DNA of 64,000 nucleotides. It comes from Umezawaea beigongshangensis (GTDB lineage: Bacteria > Actinomycetota > Actinomycetes > Mycobacteriales > Pseudonocardiaceae). The notes under the pieces are model-generated. The model had not been told where the DNA came from. It did not search any database and saw nothing but the letters and a program-made list of their open reading frames with translations. Of this stretch, positions 17,884 to 26,691 are shown piece after piece. Positions within the stretch are counted from its first letter, which is position 1, and the number at the start of each line of letters is the position of its first letter. The translations under genes and the position numbers were made by a program. The DNA is taken from assembly GCF_016464305.1 (NCBI RefSeq), contig NZ_JAEIOJ010000001.1:268588-332587 (forward strand). The letters run 5' to 3'.

Positions 17884-18615
17884 TCAACCCGGTCGGCGGG
17901 CCAGAACGTGCAGTCGCGCGGCGACGTCGCGCAGCGGCGAGCGGGTCGCGGCGGCCAGTTCCAGCTCCGCCAGCGCGTCGGCCGCCCCGACGCTGGACTC
18001 CAGCACCGAGCCCGGCACCAGGTCCGACACGACCCCGTGGCCCTGGAGCAGCTCGACCTCCAGACCGGCGGTCACCACCAGCGACTCCAGCCCCGCGACG
18101 TCGAAGCGGCGGCGCAGCGGGTCGCGCGTCCCGGCGAGCTGGCCCGCGTCGTCGTCGAGCAGGCGGCGCGCGTCGACGAGCTTGCCCGCGACGGCCCGGT
18201 GCAGCACCGCGGCGAACCGGTTGGCGACGAGGACCGACACGGCCCCGCCCGGCGCCGCGGCGGCGGCGAGCGCGGCGAGCGCGTTCTCGGCGTCGTCCAC
18301 GACCTCCAGCAGCCCGTGCCCGAGCACCAGGTCGGCCTCGCCCTCGCGCACGAGGTCCAGCAGCGCGTCCGTGTCGCCCTGCACGGCCGTGACCAGGTGC
18401 GGGACACCCGCGTCGGCGGCCCGGCGGTGCAGCGTCGCCAGGGCGTTGGGGCTCGGTTCGACGACGGTGACCAGGCAGCCGGCCACGGCCAGCGGCACGG
18501 CCCAGACGCCGCTGCCGCCGCCCACGTCGAGCACTCTGGGCATCTCGGTGCCACGCCGACGGCCTGCGGCGGCCAGCTCGGCGTCGAGCACCCTCTGTAC
18601 GGCGTCCGGTCGCAT
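17884..18615 (-). CDS. class I SAM-dependent methyltransferase
   Basis: A 243-residue Rossmann-fold methyltransferase. Motif I is RVLDVGGGSGVWAVPLA near residues 31-47; the acidic end of strand 2 is TVVEPSPNAL; motif II/III lies around ADLVLGHGLLEVVDDAENALAALA. The layout is similar to the CmoA/UbiE-like group, but the substrate cannot be read from sequence. ATG at 18615 is preceded by TAGTCT eight bases away, back to back with the leaderless parA-like promoter. The two start codons are only 34 bases apart, so the genes share one regulatory region. Confidence 0.87.
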   Translation of the reverse strand: MRPDAVQRVLDAELAAAGRRRGTEMPRVLDVGGGSGVWAVPLAVAGCLVTVVEPSPNALATLHRRAADAGVPHLVTAVQGDTDALLDLVREGEADLVLGHGLLEVVDDAENALAALAAAAAPGGAVSVLVANRFAAVLHRAVAGKLVDARRLLDDDAGQLAGTRDPLRRRFDVAGLESLVVTAGLEVELLQGHGVVSDLVPGSVLESSVGAADALAELELAAATRSPLRDVAARLHVLARRPG

Positions 18616-18623
18616 ACCACCAG

Positions 18624-18629
18624 AGACTA
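18624..18629 (-). promoter_or_regulatory. -10 hexamer of leaderless methyltransferase promoter
   Basis: TAGTCT on the minus strand ends eight bases before the ATG at 18615. It is interleaved with the divergent promoter at 18637-18642, so the two transcription units must share or compete for polymerase. Confidence 0.5.
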
Positions 18630-18636
18630 GAGACCG

Positions 18637-18642
18637 TAGGCT
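18637..18642 (+). promoter_or_regulatory. -10 hexamer of leaderless parA-like promoter
   Basis: TAGGCT is followed by exactly seven bases and the GTG at 18650. There is no ribosome site, consistent with a leaderless message. Confidence 0.55.
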
Positions 18643-18649
18643 GCACGAC

Positions 18650-19495
18650 GTGCATACGGTCGCGGTGCTCAGCCTCAAGGGTGGCGTTGGGAAGACGACG
18701 GTGGCGCTCGGTCTCGCATCGGCCGCGCTCCGTCGTGGAGTGCGGACTCTGGTCGTGGACCTCGATCCGCAGTGCAACGCCACCTCCACCCTCGAACCCG
18801 GAGACACCTCGGCGAGCGTTCACGACGTGCTCCAGGACCCGACGCCGGAGACGCTGCGGGCCGCCATCGCGCCCAGCGCGTGGGGCGACGGGGTGGACGT
18901 GCTGGTCGGCTCGGAGGACGCGGAGGCGCTCAACCACCCCGATCCGAACGAGTCGAGACTGCGCAGGCTGCGCGAGGCGCTGCGGATCGCGCGGGACCTG
19001 GACGACGACCTGCCGTACCAGCTCGTGCTGCTGGACTGCCCGCCGTCGCTGGGGCAGCTGACCCGCTCGGCGCTGGTGGCGGCGGACCGCGCTCTGCTGG
19101 TGACGGAGCCCACGATGTTCGCCGTCGCCGGTGTGCAGCGCGCGTTCGAGGCCGTGCAGAACGAGCGGGACAACAACCCGGACCTCCAGCCGCTGGGCGT
19201 GGTCGTCAACCGCGTCCGCCCGCGCTCGCACGAGCACCAGTTCCGCATCGAGGAGCTGCGCGACATCTTCGGCCCGCTGGTGATGCCGGTGGCGCTGCCG
19301 GACCGGCTGGCCGTGCAGCAGGCGCAGGGCGCGTGCATGCCGATCCACGAGTGGGGGACGCCCGGCGCGCGCGAGGTCGCGCTGGCGTTCAACCTGGTCC
19401 TGGCGCGGGTGCTGAGGGTGAGCCGCAGCAGGCGCAGGCCGGTGCACCAGGAGTTCGACGAGCAGGAGCTGGACGAGGCCGTGAGCGCCGAGTAG
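18650..19495 (+). CDS. ParA/Soj-family ATPase
   Basis: Deviant Walker A ATPase of 281 residues. The nucleotide loop KGGVGKTT is at residues 10-17, A' is VDLDPQCNATSTL, and Walker B is LVLLDCPPSLGQLT. These are the defining motifs of ParA/MinD proteins that cycle on DNA or membranes to place cargo. There is no parB partner or parS-like site nearby, so this is an orphan ParA rather than the chromosome partition locus, which would be near oriC. The C-terminus is basic (SRSRRRP), possibly aiding DNA binding, and ends in an acidic tail. The cargo is unknown. Confidence 0.9.
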   Translation: MHTVAVLSLKGGVGKTTVALGLASAALRRGVRTLVVDLDPQCNATSTLEPGDTSASVHDVLQDPTPETLRAAIAPSAWGDGVDVLVGSEDAEALNHPDPNESRLRRLREALRIARDLDDDLPYQLVLLDCPPSLGQLTRSALVAADRALLVTEPTMFAVAGVQRAFEAVQNERDNNPDLQPLGVVVNRVRPRSHEHQFRIEELRDIFGPLVMPVALPDRLAVQQAQGACMPIHEWGTPGAREVALAFNLVLARVLRVSRSRRRPVHQEFDEQELDEAVSAE

Positions 19496-19593
19496 AGCTC
19501 GAAGGCCCGGCTCGCGGTGTCTGCACGGTCGACTCGCGATGGTGGGAGCGGCCGGGTCGGAGCGACCGGGCCGCCGTCTCCGAAGGAGCGGCA

Positions 19594-20388
19594 GTGCCAG
19601 AGGGCGACACCGTCTTCCTCGCCGGCAAGCGGATGCAGGACGCGCTGGCCGGTGGGACCCTGCTGCGCGGGGAGCTGCGGCACCCCGCGCTCGCGACGGT
19701 CGACCTGGCCGGGCGGGAGGTGCTGGCCGTGCGCACGGTCGGCAAGCACATGTTCACCCGCTTCTCCGGGGACCTGAGCCTGCACAGCCACTTCCGGATG
19801 GACGGCGCGTGGCACCTGTACCGGCCAGGTGAGAAGTGGCGGCGGCCGGGACACCAGGTCCGCGCGGTGCTGGCCGTCCCGGACCGGGTGGCGGTGGGCT
19901 TCGCGCTGCACGACCTGGAGCTGCTGCCCACGGACGAGGAGTCGCGGCTGGTCGGGCACCTGGGACCGGACCTGCTGGACGAGGGGTGGGACCAGGTGCA
20001 CGAGGACGAGGCGGTGCGCCGGTTCGCCGCCGATCCGGACCGGGAGCTGGGCGTCGTGCTGCTGGACCAGCGGGTGGTGGCCGGTGTCGGCAACCTCTAC
20101 AAGGCCGAGGTGTGCTTCCTGCTGGGCGCGTCGCCGTGGTCGCCGGTGTCGGCGGTGGACGCGCGGGCCGCGGTGCGGCTGTCGCGGAAGCTGCTGCTGG
20201 TCAACGCGTGGCGGCCGGAGCAGACGACGACCGGGGACCTGGCGCGCGGACGGCACCACTGGGTGTTCGAGCGCACCGGCAAGCCGTGCCGCCGCTGCGG
20301 GACGCGCGTGCGGGCGGGTTCGCAGGGCTCCGGCGTGCAGGAGCGGGTGGCCTACTGGTGCCCGAGGTGCCAGCCGGGCCTCACGTAG
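19594..20388 (+). CDS. nei: endonuclease VIII-type DNA glycosylase (Nei/Fpg family)
   Basis: Base-excision repair glycosylase/AP lyase that removes oxidised bases. The mature protein would begin with PEGDTV, the Nei type (Pro2 nucleophile and Glu3), not the PELPEV of Fpg. The helix-two-turn-helix is near GVVLLDQRVVAGVGNLYKAE, and the C-terminal zinc finger is CRRCGTRV...CPRC with four cysteines. Length is 264 residues. GTG at 19594 has an AAGGAG site. Neighbours parA and pyrD are on the same strand; the pyrD -10 may overlap this gene's TAG stop. It is close to mycobacterial Nei1 in layout. Confidence 0.92.
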   Translation: MPEGDTVFLAGKRMQDALAGGTLLRGELRHPALATVDLAGREVLAVRTVGKHMFTRFSGDLSLHSHFRMDGAWHLYRPGEKWRRPGHQVRAVLAVPDRVAVGFALHDLELLPTDEESRLVGHLGPDLLDEGWDQVHEDEAVRRFAADPDRELGVVLLDQRVVAGVGNLYKAEVCFLLGASPWSPVSAVDARAAVRLSRKLLLVNAWRPEQTTTGDLARGRHHWVFERTGKPCRRCGTRVRAGSQGSGVQERVAYWCPRCQPGLT

Positions 20389-20391
20389 TCT
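20386..20391 (+). promoter_or_regulatory. possible pyrD -10 overlapping the nei stop
   Basis: TAGTCT begins with the TAG stop codon of nei. A start about 7 bases on would give a pyrD leader of roughly 30 bases. No good -35 is visible. The match is weak evidence on its own. Confidence 0.3.
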
Positions 20392-20427
20392 CTGGGCCGT
20401 CGTCGACGCACGAGCACGGGAGTCCCG

Positions 20428-21465
20428 GTGGTCTACAAGCAGGTGGTCCGCAGGGCCCTGTTCCAGCTCCACGGCGGTGACGCCGAGCGGGTCCACGAGA
20501 CGACCCTGTCGACCCTGTCGGCGCTGTGCTCGGTCCGGCCGCTGACCCGGCTGAGCACCGCGGTGCGCTCCCCCGCGCTCGAACGCACGGTGTTCGGCGT
20601 GCGGTTCCCGAACCCGGTCGGGCTCGCCGCCGGACTCGACAAGAACGGCCGCGCGCTGCCCGCGTGGCCCGCGCTGGGCTTCGGCTTCGTCGAGGTCGGC
20701 ACGGTGACCCGGCACCCGCAGCCGGGCAACCCGGCGCCGCGGCTGTTCCGCCTGCGCGACAGCGAGGCGATCATCAACCGGATGGGCTTCAACAACGACG
20801 GGGCGCAGGCGCTGGCCGCGCGGCTGGACGCGCTGGGCCCGCTGCCCGTGCCGCTGGGCATCAGCCTGGGCAAGTCGAAGGTCACCCCGGTCGAGGAGGC
20901 GGTGGAGGACTACCGCACCTCGCTGCGGGCGCTGCACCGGCACGGCGACTACTTCGCGATCAACATCAGCTCCCCGAACACGCCCGGCCTGCGGCAGCTT
21001 CAGGACCGCACCGCGCTGACCGAGCTGCTGGGCGAGCTGACGGCCACCGCGACGGAACTGGCGCACGGCGGGCCGCGCAAGCCGATCCTGGTCAAGATCG
21101 CGCCCGACCTGACCGACCAGGCCGTCGCCGAACTGCTCCAGGTGTGCGCCGACCACGGGGTGAGCGGCCTGATCGCGACGAACACCACGCTGTCGCGCGA
21201 CGGCCTGGCCCCGGCGGACCGGCACCTGGCCGGTGAGGCGGGCGGGCTGAGCGGCCGGCCGCTGGCCGCGCGGGCGCTGGAGGTCGTGTCGTTCGTCGGC
21301 CGGGAGACCGGCGGGACGCTGCCGATCATCGGCGTCGGCGGCATCTCCGGCCCGGACGACGCCCGGCGGATGCTGGACGCGGGAGCGAGCCTGGTGCAGC
21401 TCTACACCGGTTTCATCTACGAGGGACCCGGTCTGGTGCGGCGCATCAACCGCGCCCTGGGCTAG
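20428..21465 (+). CDS. pyrD: quinone-dependent dihydroorotate dehydrogenase (class 2)
   Basis: Fourth step of pyrimidine synthesis: dihydroorotate to orotate with electrons passed to menaquinone at the membrane. The 345-residue product has the N-terminal amphipathic segment typical of class 2 ([15 protein letters not shown]), the FMN barrel with [13 protein letters not shown], the NRMGFNNDG substrate loop, the catalytic serine region [14 protein letters not shown], and [16 protein letters not shown] at the phosphate end. GTG at 20428. Its stop TAG shares the palindrome CTAG with the stop of the convergent uracil permease gene, so no terminator can lie between them. The adjacent uracil permease suggests a pyrimidine theme. 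Confidence 0.96.
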   Translation: MVYKQVVRRALFQLHGGDAERVHETTLSTLSALCSVRPLTRLSTAVRSPALERTVFGVRFPNPVGLAAGLDKNGRALPAWPALGFGFVEVGTVTRHPQPGNPAPRLFRLRDSEAIINRMGFNNDGAQALAARLDALGPLPVPLGISLGKSKVTPVEEAVEDYRTSLRALHRHGDYFAINISSPNTPGLRQLQDRTALTELLGELTATATELAHGGPRKPILVKIAPDLTDQAVAELLQVCADHGVSGLIATNTTLSRDGLAPADRHLAGEAGGLSGRPLAARALEVVSFVGRETGGTLPIIGVGGISGPDDARRMLDAGASLVQLYTGFIYEGPGLVRRINRALG

Positions 21466-22712
21466 GAACGAGCGGCCCGCAGCCAGCGCATGATCGGGTG
21501 CAGGACCACGACGAGCAGCGAGCCCCACACGAGGCCGCCCATCTGCATCCCGCCCGCGGTCACCGTGAGGTCGCCCACCCCGGCGACGAGCGCGGCCCCG
21601 CCGACCATGGCGTTGGTGGGGTTGGTGAGGTCGACGCCGTTGTCCGTCCAGATGCGCACGCCGATCAGCCCGATCAGGCCGTAGAGGACGAGCGCGGCAC
21701 CGCCGAGCACACCGGGGGGAACCGTGGCGAGCAGCGCGGAGAACTTGGGGGAGAACGAGAGCAGCACCGCGCCGACCGCCGTGACCGCGTAGGCGGCGGT
21801 GGAGTAGACCTTGGTGACCGCCATGACGCCGATGTTCTCGGAGCGGGTCGTGGTGCCCGTGCCGCCGCCGAGGCCCGCGAGCGCCGTGGACAGGCCGTTG
21901 GCGATGATCGAGTCGCCCACGCTGCCGTCCAGGTCGCGGCCGGTCTGCGCGGCGACGGCCTTCACGTGGCCGACGCTCTCCGCGACCAGGACGATCACGA
22001 CGGGCAGCACGAGCAGCGCCACGCTGGGGCGCAGCTCCGGGCCGTGGAACTCGGGCAGACCGATCCAGGCCGCGGCGGACAGCTCGCGCAGCCGGTCGGG
22101 GTCGAGCGCTCCGGTGGCCGCGGCGGCGCCCCAGCCGATCAGCACGGCCAGCAGCACGGAGAACCGGAACACCGGGCCGGAGCCGAGGACCCCGCCGAGC
22201 AGGACGAGGCCGGTCGTGGCGGCGGCCAGCAGCGGCTGCTCGGCGAACGAGTCGGTGGCGGTGTGCGAGAGGTTCAGGCCGATGAGGACGACCACGGCGC
22301 CGGTGACGACCGGCGGCATGACCGGTTCCAGCAGCCGCGGGCCCAGCGCCTTCACGGCGATGCCCACGACGACCACCAGCAGGCCCGCGGTGAGCACCCC
22401 GCCCAGCTGGGCCGCCGTGCCCTGCTCGCGGGCCGCGGCCAGCGGCGCGACGAACGCGAACGACGAACCGAGGTAGCTGGGCACGCGGTTGCGCGTGACG
22501 AGCAGGAAGAGCAGGGTGCCGAGCCCGGAGAACAGCAGGGTGGTGCTGATGGGCAGTCCGGTGGCCGCCGGGACGACGACCGTCGCGCCGAACATCGCGA
22601 CGAGGTGCTGCACTCCGATGCCGACGGTGAGCGGCCAGCTCAGCCGCTCCTGCACGGCGACGGCATCGGTGCCGGTGACCCGGCCGTCGCCGTGCACGGT
22701 CCACAGCGCCAC
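21462..22712 (-). CDS. uraA: uracil/xanthine permease (NCS2 family)
   Basis: Nucleobase:cation symporter of 416 residues with about 12-14 membrane segments. Family signatures are visible: [16 protein letters not shown] near the start, the substrate-binding helix region [24 protein letters not shown] with the conserved glutamate, and the second binding loop [23 protein letters not shown]. These favour a uracil permease over a xanthine/urate one, and the position beside pyrD agrees. I chose GTG at 22712 with a GGGAGGA site rather than the longer open frame. The shared CTAG stop with pyrD makes the 3' ends overlap by three bases. Confidence 0.9.
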   Translation of the reverse strand: MALWTVHGDGRVTGTDAVAVQERLSWPLTVGIGVQHLVAMFGATVVVPAATGLPISTTLLFSGLGTLLFLLVTRNRVPSYLGSSFAFVAPLAAAREQGTAAQLGGVLTAGLLVVVVGIAVKALGPRLLEPVMPPVVTGAVVVLIGLNLSHTATDSFAEQPLLAAATTGLVLLGGVLGSGPVFRFSVLLAVLIGWGAAAATGALDPDRLRELSAAAWIGLPEFHGPELRPSVALLVLPVVIVLVAESVGHVKAVAAQTGRDLDGSVGDSIIANGLSTALAGLGGGTGTTTRSENIGVMAVTKVYSTAAYAVTAVGAVLLSFSPKFSALLATVPPGVLGGAALVLYGLIGLIGVRIWTDNGVDLTNPTNAMVGGAALVAGVGDLTVTAGGMQMGGLVWGSLLVVVLHPIMRWLRAARS

Positions 22713-22787
22713 GCAGTGTCCTCCCACGGGTGCGACCGGATCAGTCCCGGTCTGACCAGGCGATCCTGCCACGGCGGGTAGTGGGCA

Positions 22788-22830
22788 CGGCTATATAACG
22801 GTCTGATAATCACACGTTCGTATCAAGCGT
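22788..22830 (-). promoter_or_regulatory. AT-rich promoter region of the permease gene
   Basis: In otherwise GC-rich DNA this stretch contains, on the minus strand, GATTATC and TTATATAG. TATATA (22792-22797) is a near-ideal -10 for a start about 75 bases before the GTG at 22712. A clear -35 is lacking. Confidence 0.45.
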
Positions 22831-22888
22831 TCCAGCTTTGAGTGCCAGTACGGCCCCGTGCGATCACTCGGAGTGAGACTCTGGTCGG

Positions 22889-23671
22889 TCAGGGCCTGAT
22901 GTCGCGCAGCGCCGACGCCAGCCCGGCCAGGTGGTCCGTCGCCTCGACGAGCACCCGGCGGGGGTCGGACGCGGTGCTGGCGGCCAGCGTGCGACCGGCC
23001 GCGCCCACGAGACCGCAGTAGCCGTCCACGGCCTCGTCGAGCTGACGGCGCAGCTGCCGCACGCCCTCGACGAGCTGGGCGCGCTCCAGCGGTGGCGCGG
23101 TGTCCCGCGCCCGCTCCACGGCCTGGAGCTGGGTGGAGACCACGCGGATCGCCCGCACCGCCTCCGCCGCGGTCGCCCCGGCCTGCTCCACGGACTCGGT
23201 GGGCACCGAGGTCATCGTGGCGGAGTCGAGGTGGGCCAGCAGCTCGGCCAGCGTCTCCTCCGCCTCGGCGAGGCGTTCCATCGGCTGCCGCGCGGCCGAG
23301 GACCGTGCGGGCAGCGGCGCCCGCCGGACGGTGGCCGTCAGCTCCAGCCTGCCGCGCGCCGCGGTGATCTCCCGCGCCTTGGCCCGGTTGCGGTGCAGCA
23401 GGACGCCGGTGCCCGCGACGCCGGCCCCGCCCACCACCGCCAGCGCGGGGGTCCCCACCACCACGCCGAGCGCGACCGCGCCGGTGAAGAGGACGAGGAA
23501 GATCAGCCACAGCGTGAGCGTGCTGTTGACCCGCTGCTGCCTGCGGTCGAGCTTCGCCACCGGGTCGGTCCACGCGGCCATCCGCTGCCGGACCTGGTCG
23601 GCGACGGGGCCCCGCATCTGGCCGACGACGATCTTCGCGATCTCGTCACCGGTCTTCTTGGGGGACCCCAT
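22889..23671 (-). CDS. PspA-associated membrane protein (Rv2743c/PspM-like)
   Basis: A 260-residue protein with two membrane segments near residues 53-73 and 76-95, flanked by charged, helical cytoplasmic regions. It directly follows pspA on the same strand, in the same place as Rv2743c (PspM), the membrane partner of PspA in the mycobacterial envelope-stress system. The homology call relies on topology and position, because this family is poorly conserved. ATG at 23671 is preferred over GTG at 23689 since GAGGAG lies exactly six bases before the ATG. No PspN-like gene follows. Confidence 0.72.
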   Translation of the reverse strand: MGSPKKTGDEIAKIVVGQMRGPVADQVRQRMAAWTDPVAKLDRRQQRVNSTLTLWLIFLVLFTGAVALGVVVGTPALAVVGGAGVAGTGVLLHRNRAKAREITAARGRLELTATVRRAPLPARSSAARQPMERLAEAEETLAELLAHLDSATMTSVPTESVEQAGATAAEAVRAIRVVSTQLQAVERARDTAPPLERAQLVEGVRQLRRQLDEAVDGYCGLVGAAGRTLAASTASDPRRVLVEATDHLAGLASALRDIRP

Positions 23672-23697
23672 CGTCGACTCCTCGCTCACGGTCGTCG

Positions 23698-24552
23698 TCA
23701 GCCCTGGCTCGCGGGCGGGTTCTGCTGGGTCTGCTGCGCCTGCTGCACGCGCTGCTGGATCTCGCTCTGGATGCTGGCGCTCGGAGTGGCGGACGCGGTC
23801 TGCCCGGAGGTGACCTCACCGGCCACGGAGCCGCCCTTCATCGAGGCGCGGATCTGCTCCAGCCGCGACGAGCCCGCCATCTGGGTCGTGGACTGCTGGA
23901 CCTCCAGCATCCGGCCCTGGACGGAGTTCTGCGCCAACTCCGCGGACCCGAGAGCCGTGGTGTAGCGCTTCTCGATCTTGTCGCGGACCTCGTCGAGGGA
24001 CGGCGTGTTGCCGGGGGCGGCAAGCTCCGTCATGGAGCGCAGCGACGAGGAGACCTGCTCCTGCATCTTGGCCTGCTCCAGCTGGCTGAGCAGCTTCGTG
24101 CGCTCGGCGAGCTTCTGCTGCAGGACCATCGCGTTGCGCTCGACGGCCTGCTTGGCCTGGCCGGCGGCCTGGAGCGACTGGTCGTGCAGCGTCTTGAGGT
24201 CCTCGATGCCCTGCTCGGCGGTGACGAGCTGGGTCGCGAAGGAGGTCGCGGCGTTCTCGAACTCCTGCGCCTTCTGCTCGTCGCCCTTCGCCCTGGCCTC
24301 GTCGGCCAGCACGAGCGCCTGGCGCGCGGACGCCTGGAGCTTCTCGACCTCACCGAGCTGGCGGTTGAGCTTCATCTCCAGCTGACGCTGGTTGCCGATG
24401 ACCGCAGCGGCCTGCTGCGACAGCGCCTGGTGCTGGCGCTGCGCCTCCTCGATGGCCTGCTGGATCTGCACCTTGGGGTCGGCGTGCTCGTCGATCTTCG
24501 ACGAGAACGACGCCATGAAGTACTTCCACGCCTTCACGAAAGGGTTGGCCAT
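23698..24552 (-). CDS. pspA: phage shock protein A (PspA/IM30/ESCRT-III family)
   Basis: Peripheral inner-membrane protein that assembles on stressed membranes. The 284-residue product opens [20 protein letters not shown], the PspA amphipathic helix, followed by long coiled coils ([56 protein letters not shown]). The C-terminus is Gln/Pro/Ser-rich, longer than in E. coli PspA, as is common in actinobacteria. ATG at 24552 has an AAGGCAGG site. The gene is separated from clgR by a terminator and appears to have its own ECF-type promoter. Confidence 0.93.
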   Translation of the reverse strand: MANPFVKAWKYFMASFSSKIDEHADPKVQIQQAIEEAQRQHQALSQQAAAVIGNQRQLEMKLNRQLGEVEKLQASARQALVLADEARAKGDEQKAQEFENAATSFATQLVTAEQGIEDLKTLHDQSLQAAGQAKQAVERNAMVLQQKLAERTKLLSQLEQAKMQEQVSSSLRSMTELAAPGNTPSLDEVRDKIEKRYTTALGSAELAQNSVQGRMLEVQQSTTQMAGSSRLEQIRASMKGGSVAGEVTSGQTASATPSASIQSEIQQRVQQAQQTQQNPPASQG

Positions 24553-24626
24553 CTGCAGTGCCTGCCTTCTCCGTACTTCCTGGTGTGCGCCCGTGGTCAC
24601 GCGTGCTCGCCTCGCCGCGACCAGAA

Positions 24627-24652
24627 AACGACCCGGTACCGGTGTTGGTTCC
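24627..24652 (-). promoter_or_regulatory. ECF-sigma-type promoter of pspA
   Basis: On the minus strand GGAAC (24648-24652) and CGTT (24627-24630) are separated by 17 bases. This spacing and sequence match SigE-like ECF promoters of actinobacteria, which control envelope stress genes. The leader to the ATG at 24552 would be about 65-70 bases. Confidence 0.6.
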
Positions 24653-24694
24653 ATCGTGTCAGTTGCAACGCCGTGCTTCCACCGACCCGGGGAC

Positions 24695-24716
24695 ATCTCC
24701 GGGTTGTCCCGGAGAT
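24695..24716. promoter_or_regulatory. perfect inverted repeat upstream of the pspA promoter
   Basis: ATCTCCGGG and CCCGGAGAT flank the 4-base centre TTGT, 43 bases upstream of the -35 of the pspA promoter. It may be an operator for an unknown regulator or a hairpin. Together with the promoter and the clgR terminator it accounts for most of the 356-base gap between pspA and clgR. Confidence 0.45.
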
Positions 24717-24861
24717 CACCCCGACCTCCGTCGACCGCCCCGCTGGGCCGCTGAGGCGGCAGCGCTGTCGTTCTCGTTCAATCCTGCCCGTTCGACGGGT
24801 CGCCCACGTCACGACCCCCGAACTGATTCACCAAAGCGTTAAGCGGCACCCGGACAGCACG

Positions 24862-24895
24862 ACGCCGAGCAGGGGCGCTGGCCCCGGCTCGGCGT
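24862..24895 (-). terminator. clgR terminator hairpin
   Basis: ACGCCGAGC / GCTCGGCGT outer stem and GGGGC / GCCCC inner stem, with a single A-G mismatch and the loop GCTG. It lies 14 bases past the clgR stop. It separates clgR from pspA transcription. Confidence 0.75.
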
Positions 24896-24908
24896 GGGTG
24901 AACAGGTC

Positions 24909-25367
24909 TCAGGCGGCCACCACGGCACCGCGCGGCCGGGACAGCGACGACTGCGTGATCGACGAGGACAGCCGGTGGGTGAGCACCGGCTGCAACCGCA
25001 GGTCGGACAGGTCGTCCCCCACCACGGAGGGCAGCAGGCGGCCACCCTCCAGCGCGGGCCGGCGGCCCGTGCTCGCCCCGGGTTCGACCCCGGCCGGCTC
25101 CGGCGTGAGCTCGGCCGGACTGGTCACGGGCTGCAACGCGCCGATGTCGGACGCGACGCGGTGCAGCAGTTCGGACAGGGGCAGTTCCAGCGCCTCGCAG
25201 ATCGCCGCGAGCAGCTCGCTGGACGCCTCCTTGCGACCACGCTCCACCTCGGAGAGGTAGCCGAGGCTGACACGGGCGGTCCTGGAGACCTCGCGCAGCG
25301 TGCGGCGTTGGGTGGTGCGGGCATGACGAAGCCGATCACCGATCGCTTCGCGCAGCAGCACGGACAT
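24909..25367 (-). CDS. clgR: transcriptional activator ClgR (XRE family)
   Basis: Activator of clp protease and other stress genes in actinobacteria. The 152-residue product starts [17 protein letters not shown] and carries the Cro/cI helix-turn-helix [32 protein letters not shown] in two adjoining parts (near residues 20-55). It ends VVAA; terminal Ala-Ala is known to make ClgR a ClpP substrate in streptomycetes. ATG at 25367 has a perfect AAGGAGG six bases upstream. A GTCCGC-N5-GCGAAC element at 25443-25459 is a likely autoregulatory box. The locus order clgR-pspA-membrane partner is that of the mycobacterial Psp system. Confidence 0.93.
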   Translation of the reverse strand: MSVLLREAIGDRLRHARTTQRRTLREVSRTARVSLGYLSEVERGRKEASSELLAAICEALELPLSELLHRVASDIGALQPVTSPAELTPEPAGVEPGASTGRRPALEGGRLLPSVVGDDLSDLRLQPVLTHRLSSSITQSSLSRPRGAVVAA

Positions 25368-25442
25368 CGCGCGCCTCCTTCCGGCCGGCCGTGCCCCCAC
25401 GTTACCGATCCACCACGACTGCGGGGAGCGACTTGAGAACAC

Positions 25443-25459
25443 GTCCGCCAAGGGCGAAC
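25443..25459. promoter_or_regulatory. probable ClgR box (autoregulation)
   Basis: GTCCGC-CAAGG-GCGAAC; on the minus strand GTTCGC-N5-GCG, the reported ClgR consensus in streptomycetes. It lies 76 bases upstream of the clgR ATG and 43 bases past the cinA stop codon, where a promoter is expected. Confidence 0.65.
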
Positions 25460-25501
25460 GAGCGGGAGCGGCCGATTGTTCCCCGGCCCGTCGCCCCGCC
25501 G

Positions 25502-26008
25502 TCACCCGCGTTCGTCGTCCAGCAGGGCCGAGAGCAGCGACAACGCCGCGGCGACCGCCGCGGAGCGCACGGCGTGCCGATCTCCCGGCGCGGTGATCGT
25601 CCGCACCTCGGACGCACCGGTCCGCGACACGCCGACGTGCACCGTTCCCGGCGCGACACCGTCCTGGGGGGCGGGTCCGGCCACGCCGGTGAGACCGACG
25701 CCCCACGTCGCGCCGCACCGCGTCCGGGCTCCGTCGGCGAGCCGCGCGGCCACCAGCGGGTGCACCGCGCCGTGCTCGGCGAGCAGGTCGGCGTCGACCC
25801 CGGCGAGGGAGTGCTTCAGCTCCGTGGCGTAGACGACGAGCCCGCCGCGCACCACGGCGCTGGAGCCGGGCACGCAGGTCAGCACGGCCGCGACCAGCCC
25901 GGCGGTGAGCGACTCGGCCGTGGCGACCGTCTCACCGCGGGCCCGCAGCGCGGCCACGACGCGCGCCGGGTCCACGCCGACGGCGGTGAGCAGCGGATCG
26001 GCGGTCAC
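25502..26008 (-). CDS. cinA: nicotinamide-nucleotide amidase, CinA C-terminal domain only
   Basis: A 168-residue stand-alone CinA_C (PncC) domain, which deamidates nicotinamide mononucleotide to recycle pyridine nucleotides. Signatures are [18 protein letters not shown] near residues 27-44, [17 protein letters not shown], and [20 protein letters not shown]. The N-terminal MoaB-like half found in full CinA is absent, as in most actinobacteria. GTG at 26008 overlaps the pgsA stop by GTGA. It sits in the run rimO-pgsA-cinA-clgR, the same order as in many relatives. Confidence 0.93.
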   Translation of the reverse strand: MTADPLLTAVGVDPARVVAALRARGETVATAESLTAGLVAAVLTCVPGSSAVVRGGLVVYATELKHSLAGVDADLLAEHGAVHPLVAARLADGARTRCGATWGVGLTGVAGPAPQDGVAPGTVHVGVSRTGASEVRTITAPGDRHAVRSAAVAAALSLLSALLDDERG

Positions 26009-26691
26009 GACGCCTCCGAGGCGGTCTCCGGCGCCGTCTCGGAGGCAGCGGCCTCGGCCGCGGTGGCGGGCGCACCGGCCACCGCGCGGCGGCCGCGGGC
26101 GCGCAGCCGCAGCGCCCTGATCACGTAGTCCACGCCGGTGACGACGGTCAGCAGCAGGGCGACGCCCATGACGAACCAGCTCAGCGGATCGACCACCACG
26201 GGCAGCGGCAGCAGGTAGAGGCCGATGGCGAGCACCTGGGCCATCGTCTTGGCCTTGCCGCCCCGGCTCGCCGGGATCACGCCGTGCCGGATGACCCAGA
26301 AGCGCAGCAGCGTCACACCGACCTCGCGCACGGCGATGACGATCGTCACCCACCACGGCAGCTCGCCCAGCAGGCTCAGCCCCACCAGGGCCGCGCCGGT
26401 GAGCGCCTTGTCCGCGATGGGGTCGGCGATCTTGCCGAAGTCGGTGATCAGCCCGTGCTTGCGGGCGAGGTTGCCGTCGACGTGGTCGGTGAACGACGCG
26501 ACCGCGAACACCACGAAGGCGGTCAGCCGCCAGCGCAGGTCGGTGCCGTCGCCCGTGAACAGCGCGAACAGGAACACCGGTACGAGCACGAGCCGGGACA
26601 CCGTCAGCACGTTGGCGATGTTGAGCAGCGGCACGGCGTCGAGCGGCGGGTCCGCCGGCGCGTTCCCGGAGCCGCCGCCCGCGGTGCTCAC
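26005..26691 (-). CDS. pgsA: CDP-diacylglycerol--glycerol-3-phosphate phosphatidyltransferase family
   Basis: CDP-alcohol phosphotransferase that makes phosphatidylglycerol-phosphate in the membrane. The diagnostic motif is complete: D-x2-DG-x2-AR-x8-G-x3-D-x3-D, seen as [10 protein letters not shown] followed by [11 protein letters not shown]. About five or six membrane segments span the 228 residues, and the tail is a low-complexity Ala/Glu/Thr stretch. GTG at 26691 overlaps the rimO stop by GTGA. The position next to rimO and clgR matches mycobacterial pgsA3. The exact acceptor alcohol cannot be proved from sequence. Confidence 0.93.
   Translation of the reverse strand: MSTAGGGSGNAPADPPLDAVPLLNIANVLTVSRLVLVPVFLFALFTGDGTDLRWRLTAFVVFAVASFTDHVDGNLARKHGLITDFGKIADPIADKALTGAALVGLSLLGELPWWVTIVIAVREVGVTLLRFWVIRHGVIPASRGGKAKTMAQVLAIGLYLLPLPVVVDPLSWFVMGVALLLTVVTGVDYVIRALRLRARGRRAVAGAPATAAEAAASETAPETASEAS

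Noticed and set aside
18650..19495. Chromosome partition locus (parAB) near oriC
   Set aside because: No parB, parS-like palindromes, rsmG, dnaA or dnaN are in the window; the ATPase is an orphan.
18820..22704. 1294-codon minus-strand frame across parA, nei, pyrD and the permease
   Set aside because: It changes composition with each gene it shadows and contains none of their motifs; an artefact of GC-rich codons.
22713..22888. PyrR-type attenuator before the uracil permease
   Set aside because: No anti-terminator/terminator hairpin pair or PyrR-binding loop is visible; only an AT-rich promoter-like region and a short TCACTC/GAGTGA palindrome.
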